Origin: Podospora pseudocomata
Lineage: Eukaryota > Ascomycota > Sordariomycetes > Sordariales > Podosporaceae
Assembly (NCBI RefSeq): GCF_035222375.1
Contig: NW_026946363.1
Span: 3,224,001-3,288,000, forward strand
Direction of reading: 5' to 3'
Length of the DNA: 64,000 bases
The notes beneath the pieces are model-generated. The model did not search any database. It worked only from the letters and a program-made list of their open reading frames with translations, and had not been told where the DNA came from. Position numbers and translations under genes: made by a program. This document shows positions 55,816 to 64,000 of the stretch, in pieces. The number at the start of each line of letters is the position of its first letter. The stretch's first letter is position 1.

Positions 55816-58197
55816 TCACATTACGATACACTCCTTGTCGTTATCCGCGTGCTTCTTAATCTTACCATTCCGAGGAGGACCAACTTCCATCGGAGTGCCA
55901 CCAGAGACCGCCGCACGAATGGCAGCCAGGCGCACCTTTGCGCGCTCGTCGCCCGCATCGGCCGCCTTGACATACCAAACGTTTGCTTCGAGGATATCTC
56001 GTCTGCACCCGATGCCCATTTCAGTGAAATAGCCAACAGCATACTGCGCTTTTACATAGCCTGCTCATAAAAGTTAGAATACTGGTTATCTCGGAGAGCA
56101 GAGAAGTAACATACCAAGCTCTGCCGACCTCCTCGCCCACTCATAAGCTTCTTCCTCATCCTTTTCCAGGACTGGCTCTGCTCCAACCATATACCAAGCA
56201 CAGAGACCCATCATGGCAGCCGCGTGCCCCCTTTCCGCGGCACCCGTGTAAAAATGTACGCTCAAAGCTGGATCCCTAGGACAGCCGAGCTTTCCATGCT
56301 CATAAGCGTCTCCCATCCTGAAGTTCGCTTCGGGATGCCCCAAGTCCGCCGCCTGCGTGAAAAGCTCAGCCGCATAACTTTCGTCCAAGAAGATGTCGTC
56401 TCCGTATCCAGTCTCGTAGAGGCAGCCGAGGTGGTACGGGGCGGCATTGTAGATGTTGTCAGCAGCCTCAGCCGCCAGCTTCAACCACTTGATGCCTTCC
56501 CTGTACCGCTTCTCTCCCAGATCGCCCGACAAGCACGCTTTGCCCAACCTCGTCATGGCGCCTGGATGCCTCTTGGAAGCAGCTGTGCGGAGAAATTGGA
56601 CAGCCTTTGCGGGGTCCTTGCGGCAGCCCCAGCCAAACTCGTAACACAAGGCGGTGCGGTACGCCGATTCTGCGTGGCCGTGCTTGGCAGCGAGTACAAA
56701 CAGCGGAAATGCCGAATTGTAATCCTCCTTCCCCTTGCTGAACAGACCCGACGCGTAACCATCGGCCAGGTAGTACTGTGCGAAGGGGTAGCCGTTGTTA
56801 GACAGCTTCTGGAGAATTGCTCGCGCTTCACGAATCAAGTCGTGCGGTGAGGAAGGTGAAGGCTGCCCATCAGGTGTGCCGACTTTTGGACTCTTGGTCC
56901 GTTTCATGTCCTCGAAGTCAATGCCTTCTTCTTGCGCAGTTGCGATTAAGAAAACGGCAAACGAATAGAGAATGGAATAGTCGTTTGTCTTCTTGACATT
57001 TTGCCGGTACATCTCCAGTGTCTTTTGGGCGCTGAGGAGAGACGCATTGTTTCCGACTGCAGAGCGCAACTGCGAATTGTCAAATGTGATGGGCGCTGGC
57101 GCAGGTTGAGGATACGGCACATTGAGCAGTTCGGCAAAGGAGGAAGGCCTCGTTTCTGGAGATTTCCTCGTAGAATGAGCAGACGGTGCCCGATTTCCAC
57201 TTCCCAGCAAGCCCGGAGACCGCCCTCGCGCTCCATAGTCAGAGTACACAGAATACGAAGACTGCGGCCGAGGCAACGAGCTCCTTCTGTAGCCATTCGT
57301 CGTCGGCGTCAAGTGGCGGTTGATGGCGGCGCCGGTCTCGGCAAGATTTGGGTTCGACTGCGCTCTTGGATCTTGCTCAACGTTCATACTCGTCGGTCGT
57401 GGGAGAAAGGCCGAATGGTGATAGTGCAGCTGTGGCACAGGTTCTGGCGGAGTGGCGGCATCGTCAGTGATGGAACTCACAGTTGACGCATCTGCGGAGT
57501 TGTCCTGGCAGTCTGACGGGTCGAGAACACCAGATACTGAACTTGCGCTCGTCGTCGCCGAGATGTCAGCCGAGTTTGGCTGCTGGGATGTACTGGCAGT
57601 CGTGTTCGACTCCCTACTGTTCCGATTCATGCCTTGCCTCCTCGAAGTATCGCTCAAACTTAGTTCGTCAAAGTCGGCGCCCAGAATATGGCTGTTGCTT
57701 GCCTGGCTAGAGAGAGCTGGACCGGAAGCCGGTAGAGACATCGACATTTTGGTGCCATTTGTTATGTTTCGGAGACCCAGCGCATCGGGAGTCGAGCTTT
57801 GCTGGAGGCCGTGCTCGTGCACTGGGGTATGCGGTGGGGGGGTTGGAGCGTCGGGTGTTTTGGGCAAAGCACGGTCGAGGCGGGCGGAGACAGCTGGAGC
57901 AGTGGAAGCACCACCGGCGGGTCCGCCTGCGGAAGGATGTGTCTCGATGTTGCCCATCGAGGGCCGGGCCCAGTCGTTGGGTTGGAAATTGACTTTGACA
58001 GGCGACACAGGCGATTGTCGTAACCTCGGCGACTCGGCCACAGCGGGGACGCCAGGCAACGGCTTTGCATTCTCTCCCCAGTCGTACCGGTTAGCCGGCG
58101 ACACACTGTGCACTGGAACGGGCTTCCGGCGACCGGGGCTGCTGGTCGAAGTTGATGGAGCCGCTCGCGGCGGAGAAGAGGTGGTGAGGGCCGCCAT
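55816..58197 (-). CDS. SKT5: Chitin synthase activator Skt5/Chs4-like, Sel1-repeat protein with CaaX tail
   Basis: Exons 58197-56115 and 56060-55816 join over a 54-nt intron (GTATGT, CTAAC, GAGCAG) in phase 1; 775 residues. Residues 1-430 are Pro/Ser-rich and disordered. From about 480 to 750 run Sel1-like repeats of about 36 residues: FAQYYLADGYASGLFSKGKE, ESAYRTALCYEFGWGC, GAMTRLGKACLSGDLG, then APYHLGCLYETGYG and so on. The last exon supplies the final repeat and ends NDKECIVM, a CaaX box with Cys772, so the protein is probably farnesylated and membrane-attached as in yeast Skt5. Skt5 binds and activates the Chs3-type chitin synthase at the plasma membrane. The ATG at 58197 (MAALTTSSPP) is chosen; an in-frame ATG at 58347 adds 50 basic residues. 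Confidence 0.92.
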
Positions 58198-61100
58198 TAT
58201 GCCACACTGATGAAGTCGTCGTCGGTCCTGCTGGGACCGATGGCTTTGCTTTCTTTCCCCACGAGTTCCTTGTTTTGCCGTTGCTCTTTGGATGGCGCCG
58301 GTTCCCAGTGAGTGGTAAGGTAGGCTTTTGAGATGGCGGACGTTCAAACGGTCAAGTGGCAGACGGGTGCAGGTTGGCTAGACAGAACGGGAACTAATGA
58401 ACAGGTGGACTGATATATATGCTGGTGAGGGATGCGGGACAGTAACGAGTGATAGCGACAGACAGAAAACAGCGAAGGTGTGTCGTTTTAAAAAAGGAAC
58501 TTTGTCGGAGGGGGTCTCAGCGAGCGTTGGGATGATGAAGCGGAAGCGAACGACTGGATCCAAAGAAGGGAATTAAGTCTATTCAGCAGAAGCCTTGGTA
58601 TGGATTCAGGGACTGAGGGAGATCAGCAGTAAAAGGCGGCCCCAACTGGCGGACTATGGGTGGCTCTGCAGGCCCGACAGACGCTGTGCGTCCTTTCCCC
58701 CAGTCACCCCCGTCATAACTGCAGCCGGACATAAACCCACCGTTCATCAAAACGCGAGGTTGGAAGACTCAGTCCAAGTTAACTGCAAGCGTCTCCGTTT
58801 GAGTCAACTCGACGAATACTCCAGAACCTTTCATCTGAGATCTGGCCTGCCACGCCTGCTCAGACACTCATCATCGGGCGGCTGAGGTCAACGAGCATTC
58901 CTCGCAATCCTCAGACGGCAAGCACCGCGCATCTGCATCTGCATGCCTCACTCGACGTCTAGGCCCAGCCACTGGACTTCTCCCGCCGCCCCTCCAGCCT
59001 CGTCACGCAATTCCATGGGAGAGGGGTGTCAACAGTCAGCGACGCAACCGGTCCCAGCGTTCGCACAAGCGAAAAGCCATCCAAGCCATTGTGTCTTGCC
59101 CTCTGCCGCCAGCACCGAAAGCTTGGAAACCTGGACCATATCCGAGCAGGGCATATGAATAGCAACCCGCAGTCTCAGACACGGACAACATCATGTGCTG
59201 CGCCATATTCCCCCCCGAACTGAAATGCCGCTGTTTCTATTGAAGAGAGGGCTGCTCCAAAAGCCAAGCCTTGGGATTCTCAACTAGTATTCTCCCGCAT
59301 CACCAGCTTACTTCTGGGGCTTGATACGATGCGTGATTTGTTGAGACACTGAGGGGCAAGTTGAAATACGGCAGCGTCAAAAGTAAAAGCTGTTGCTAGC
59401 GCATAGAGACCCCTATTTCTCCGCCGGGATCGTACCTCAGACACAGAGCCAACGAGACCAAGCCGGGCCTCCTCCGAAAGGTCCACTGACGCCTCAAAAC
59501 GCAGGGTCCTCAGCATGGCACAATATGGCGTAAGTGGTTGGCTGGAATGTTGATTTTGAAGAAGAAACAAGCCGCTCGCCGCAAATGCGTCATCCTCGAC
59601 GTAGAAAACAGTTGGCTTGGCATGTTGATACATGCAAATACTTGATATCCCCTCGGTCTGGCTATAATTCTATGATATAAGACATTCCGGTGGTTCGAAG
59701 CCCGCAAGGACCTGGGCCTCAACTCCCTGTGACTTCATCGCCCTTCTCAACTCCCAAGGGCAGACCGACCGGAAAGCAATACGGAAGCAGGGCCTGCTGT
59801 CTTGGTCAGTACCTATGCCGCTCGTGTTTCTACCTATGGACGCCGACGGTTTCCAAGCACCATCCAGGAAATTCCGGAATGTTGTTGGCCAAAACCTCGA
59901 AGATCTCACTGCTCACAGCCGACTTTTGCAGTATTTTTTTTTGAGAGCCTGCCGTAAGGCTGGGTCGATTAATACTACGGTCCTTGGCATGGATGCACCG
60001 CATCAGGCGGTCGGCATCTCTTGCGCGGCAGTGGTGATCGCCGGCGGTTCCACAACATGGTGGACGAACCGGACAGCCGGACAAGTTGTTTGCCCGCTGT
60101 AGCATTTTGACGGTATCACCAATACGGCTGGAAGACGCCCGCCATACGAGCTACACCAACTCTCTTCTTTTTAAACGCTGCCAGCGGCGATTTTACACAG
60201 TAGAAAAGTTCATTCTCTTCAACCCCGCAGATGGGCCCGAGTATGACATGTGAGCATCTTTCGGTTTAAAATGTAACTCTGCACAGTCGATACGAAGTTG
60301 CAAGTGTCAAGTGTGGATTATTGGACAGGCTTCCCCGGATTTACCGCGAAAATAATCATCTCTACTAGTATCGACCGGCATGGGCAACAAGGGCTGACGA
60401 CCGCCTCCTTTTTTTCGTTCTTGAGAAATTCTCGCCATCGGAATGCGGAGAGAACGCCCGTTGCTTGTTTCTACAGACACCATCGGACAAACCGAGCAAC
60501 CGGGACACGGCCATGGGGACGGGATTGTCGGAGACATATACGTCGGTTGTACTCCAGTTGTAAGTTGTCGCAGATATATCGCGATGACGCCCATTCCATA
60601 TCGCAACTTATGGCTTCTTCTTTCCTGGCTCATAGGAGACTTCTCAAAACCTGATATAGCCTTGTGATCTGAAACCTGGAAGCGGCAGCAAACCTGGACG
60701 CGGGGGGATTGATCCCGGGAAAAGACTGCTCCTGCATCACACCCAGACCTAGATGAGCATGAAGAACGCCACAGAACAGCAGAGCTCGACCTCCAGACTC
60801 CAAGCTGCTCCCGCCTTGGCCCGGTATCGTCGATGGAGGGGACGTCTCATGGGAAATAGTGCCAGAGGTTGTGTTTGGCTCACTGTACTTTTACCCCGCG
60901 TGTCTCTAACACGAGGTTGGAGCGGAGCGTTCCGTGAACAGCCACCAGCCACCAGCCACCGGTCACTAGGTACCGACCACCGACCACCGGCATTCACGGC
61001 ATCAACACCAAGTAAAATCATTGCAAGGAGAACTGTTGCTTTCGGTAGAACTTCGCATGGTGGTCGCAAGAGGGTAAGTGGTTGCATGGCATCGCATTCT

Positions 61101-62633
61101 TCGACATGCACGCTGCCGAGGGCAGGCACAGGCTAAGATGCTGCTGATGTCACCCAAAGGTTTATTTTAGTGCGACACTATGCGGGCTTGATTGGTTGAT
61201 CAGATCATGTGGGGGCCCATGGGCTTGGCGCCGCCTCTGGTGCAATCAAACGTTAAAGTTGCCAAAAATGCCAACACGAGAGCCTCCCTCCGAAGCCCAG
61301 CAGAGACAAACAACAACAACAACAACAAAGCAGGTTTTTGGATGTTGACGACTTTCTTGATTCTGTGACAAGTCTGCTTCCATGGCAACCCCCAGTTCGG
61401 GCACCATCCTCAACAAGATACACAGTTGTACACTATGCACAAATAATAGAATCCTGATGTGATGACTGTGCCTGTATCCGTAACCTCTCGGGCAGCTTAC
61501 TGATTCCATCTTGATCGCGACTAGTCCCCCTTTCATCTGGCAGAAGCGAGAGTTGAGGGTTCGTGCAATTTCCCCTGGTCCTTCTGTCAGCGGGACATAT
61601 GCATTATGCTAGTATAACCCTAACCCCTCGACGATCTAAATTCCCCGCGTGGCTCAGCGCAGCAAGGGCCAGCCAAGGGCAGCCACAGTGAGAAAACATA
61701 CGAGGTTTGTTGGAATGCACGGTGCCGGGCACTCCCCTGGCCTGAAAGTGCAAGCAAAAGGAAATCAATCGCGACTCCCGATTCTCTTCCAGTTTCTCGT
61801 CAAGCCCTCAGAAGGCCCGCCTCACCTTTCGTCTTTCGTTTGGCTCTGTCGCTTGTTTTGGTTGCTCAACCGCCAACCGCCATAAAGTCCGAGAGCTGCA
61901 GGGCCCAGCATCCAATTGCCTGCCATCCAATCCGCCTGCGTCGAATCTCCCACTTGCCAAAGATCGATCCGACGAGCTTTCGAAACGCCCGGTATTGGCG
62001 TGGGTTGTTTATCCTGCCGTTGTCCTGCCGTTTGAAACCTCAGCTGGATTCTACCGGACCGTCGTCGAGAGCTCTTCGTGCCTGTGTCCGTCTCTTTTAA
62101 GGGGGCCCCCTTTCCAACGGCCTTGGAAAGCTTAGGGGAGCAACAAGTCTGCGCCGCTTCCATCTTTTTACGGACCTCTTCCAACCTTGCTGCTGTTCAT
62201 TTCTTGGCATCCCGGGCAGTTGATTTTTGGTGGCCAGCTGGCGCCCGCCATCTCCGTCTCCTGAGAAACCCAGCGCCTCCCCGCCCGCTGCAGTCGCAAG
62301 CAGTGGACACTGGCCAGAAGCTGGGCCGCCAATATAACCAAAATCCTGCCGGGCTCAGCCTCCCGTTTTTTTGACAACAAGTCTTGTGTAAGTTGTTTTC
62401 AATCGCAATGCAAGCACTTTTTGCAGTCCTGATCTCGAACGACATTGGGTTGTAATTTGTTGGCCTCCTCGACATTCGTTCCATTGTCCACAAGCTGCAA
62501 GTCCGTCCCCCGACGCGCTGGACAGCAGAACCCTTCCTGCATAGGGTGAAGTCCCCCGTCTGATCGCGCGTGCGGTTCGCGAGTCCACAATGATGGAATG
62601 CTTTGCTAACATTACTTTGCGCTTACCAGGACC
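58198..62633. other. Long divergent region between SKT5 and the class IV chitin synthase gene
   Basis: 4.4 kb with no supported gene. It must contain the promoters of both genes. Just before 62634 a CTAAC box and TTACCAG suggest the acceptor of a 5'-leader intron of the chitin synthase gene. Features seen are an (AAC)n tract at 61309-61329 and a CCACCAGC-type array at 60940-60990. Several 80-120 codon frames overlap on both strands without motifs. Confidence 0.5.
60940..60990 (+). repeat. Short CCACCAGC / ACCGACC array
   Basis: Three CCAGCCA-type units are followed by GGTCACTAGGTACCGACC and two CGACCAC units, giving a partly palindromic 50-nt block in the shared promoter region. Confidence 0.5.
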
Positions 62634-64000
62634 ATGTCCCTCCCCGAACGGCCGGGCGCGAAGCCCTCTTATGAGGAGCGTCACAGCTACCGGCACACGC
62701 CCTCGCGGCGCCAACGGCCGGCAGACATCGAGGCCGGGTACGTCCCGGTCGCCGGCCAGTCACACCATCAACGTGGGCCATCAGCCTCCTCCTTCGCCGA
62801 GACTATACAGTCTCCTAATACAGAAATAGAGAGAACCCCGTTATCGCCGACTGGCGATGCGCCACCTGCCCCCGAGTCTCCCTTTCAACGCAAACGCAGT
62901 CTTATCCGACCCGAACGAAACAGAATAGGCAAAGACCACCCAAACTACCACTACCGCAAACATGCCGCCAACATGGCCACCCTACCGTCCTCGACCGGCA
63001 ACGATCCGATCGCCGAAGACTTGGAGGGAACCACCGACCTGTCCAACACTGGTTCCAGGAACGAGGAGACGCGGTCAGACGAATCGCCGCCGAGAAAGAA
63101 AAGGAACTCGAAACACCACCGCGATGCAGATGCGGAAAAGACGACCCGATCAAGACGGAGATCGAGTGGGGCGAGGCACGGCAAAATCACCAAGGACAGC
63201 AAGGGAAACAAGAAGAAGAAGCATGTGGAGCAGATGAGCCCACCAAGTCTTTGGAATATCTACTGCGCCATCATCACGTTCTGGTGCCCAGGTTTTGTTC
63301 TGAAGTGCTTCGGGATGCCGGCTAAGGCCCAGCAGAGGGCTTGGAGGGAGAAGATGGGACTGATCAGCATCATCTTGTTTATTATGGGGGTTGTCGGTTT
63401 TCTCACCTTCGGCTTTACGCAGGTTGTCTGTGGCAAACCACCTCTCCGCTTGCGCGTGAACGAAGTTGGCGCGGGCTACATGATTTTCCACGGCTCCGCC
63501 TACGACCTTGCATCCTCCCACCACCCTCCCGCCGAGGGCATTCCCCGCCGCCTTGATGGAAATGGCGCCAACGTCCTCTTCGATCTCCCCGAGAAGCACG
63601 GCGGAAAAGATGGCAGCTTCTTGTTTCAAAACGTCAATGGAAAATGCAAAGGACTGATTAACCCCGCCCCCGGGTCTGACGTCCCTGTTGATGATGGCAA
63701 TTTAGGCTGGTATTTCCCTTGCACGACTTTCAACCAGGATGGATCATCAAAGCCAAATACGACGATTCCGTATTATCTCGGCTACGCCTGCCACACCACC
63801 GCTCGCTCGAGAGATGATTTCTACCTGAAGCTGTCCGGTGCCGCCGATGTGTACTTTACCTGGGACGATATCAAGAATAGCTCTCGCAATCTTGTTGTCT
63901 ACTCTGGCAATGTACTGGACCTGGATCTGCTCAACTGGTTCAACGATACACAGGTCACCTACCCTGACCGCTTCAAGGAGCTCAGAAACCGTGATTCGGC
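62634..64000 (+). CDS. chs-4: Class IV chitin synthase (yeast Chs3 / Neurospora chs-4 type), N-terminal part
   Basis: The frame is open from ATG 62634 (MSLPERPGAKPSYEERHSYR) to the window edge, 455 residues, with no intron seen. The cytoplasmic N-terminus is disordered with Lys/Arg-rich clusters. Two membrane segments follow at about 205-222 (NIYCAIITFWCPGFVL) and 241-263 (MGLISIILFIMGVVGFL). Then comes a cytochrome-b5-like segment (RVNEVGAGYMIFHGSAYDL, about 273-295). This order and the MSLPERPG-type opening are characteristic of class IV fungal chitin synthases. The GT2 catalytic core with its QxxRW motif lies beyond the edge. The enzyme makes bulk cell-wall chitin at the plasma membrane and in yeast depends on Skt5, whose gene is the next one on the opposite strand. 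Confidence 0.9.
   Translation, partial: MSLPERPGAKPSYEERHSYRHTPSRRQRPADIEAGYVPVAGQSHHQRGPSASSFAETIQSPNTEIERTPLSPTGDAPPAPESPFQRKRSLIRPERNRIGKDHPNYHYRKHAANMATLPSSTGNDPIAEDLEGTTDLSNTGSRNEETRSDESPPRKKRNSKHHRDADAEKTTRSRRRSSGARHGKITKDSKGNKKKKHVEQMSPPSLWNIYCAIITFWCPGFVLKCFGMPAKAQQRAWREKMGLISIILFIMGVVGFLTFGFTQVVCGKPPLRLRVNEVGAGYMIFHGSAYDLASSHHPPAEGIPRRLDGNGANVLFDLPEKHGGKDGSFLFQNVNGKCKGLINPAPGSDVPVDDGNLGWYFPCTTFNQDGSSKPNTTIPYYLGYACHTTARSRDDFYLKLSGAADVYFTWDDIKNSSRNLVVYSGNVLDLDLLNWFNDTQVTYPDRFKELRNRDS

Noticed and set aside
54983-55831. 282-codon minus-strand frame
   Set aside because: It runs through (AG)n, (GT)n, A-runs and C-runs between convergent genes and overlaps the end of SKT5. Its composition is low complexity, with no motif.
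1-64000. CRISPR array, phage, defence island or secondary-metabolite cluster
   Set aside because: Looked for and not found. The DNA is eukaryotic and the repeats seen are LTRs, microsatellites and short diverged motifs.

Overview
The window is nuclear DNA of a filamentous ascomycete (Pezizomycotina), most likely a sordariomycete and probably Sordariales. Introns are short (53-73 nt) with GT...CTAAC-type...AG signals. Intergenic spaces are long. The genes match a fungal housekeeping set: QRI7, PRE2, REG1, TRM5, NUS1, SEC10, CYT-4/DSS1, SKT5 and a class IV chitin synthase. Exon joins below were placed by hand from splice consensus and reading-frame continuity. Family names come from motif recognition; no database search was run.

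Layout. At 0-5.6 kb are a DUF3500 gene (minus, cut by the left edge), a small dimeric alpha/beta-barrel-like gene (minus), a broken carboxylesterase relic (plus) and a coiled-coil protein (plus). At 6-9.3 kb a 1078-residue single-pass membrane protein lies on the minus strand, with four GCCAAG words about 1.1 kb upstream. At 13.7-25.4 kb are a GT34 mannosyltransferase, a secreted GH16 glucanase, mitochondrial t6A synthase QRI7, proteasome beta-5 (PRE2) and the PP1-targeting subunit REG1. About 5.6 kb without a recognisable gene follows. At 31-35.5 kb are TRM5, an AlkB-type dioxygenase and NUS1.

At 36.06-43.17 kb lies an AT-rich island. It holds one full-length Copia LTR retrotransposon (6016 bp, 590-bp LTRs differing by two single-base indels, TTTAT target duplication, primer site complementary to the initiator-tRNA anticodon arm) and two adjacent solo LTRs of other families. 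The Copia pol is broken by about six frame changes, most at or near homopolymer runs.

At 43.6-49.8 kb exocyst SEC10 (plus) and the mitochondrial RNase II-type exonuclease (minus) converge. The right part is a cell-wall neighbourhood: a GH17 cell-surface glucan hydrolase of the btgE type, then a divergent pair formed by the chitin synthase activator SKT5 (minus, with a CaaX prenylation tail) and a class IV (yeast Chs3-type) chitin synthase (plus, cut by the right edge). In yeast these two products are activator and catalytic subunit of one enzyme, so their head-to-head placement is the most interesting functional arrangement seen. I found no tRNA, rRNA, CRISPR or defence system and no secondary-metabolite cluster.
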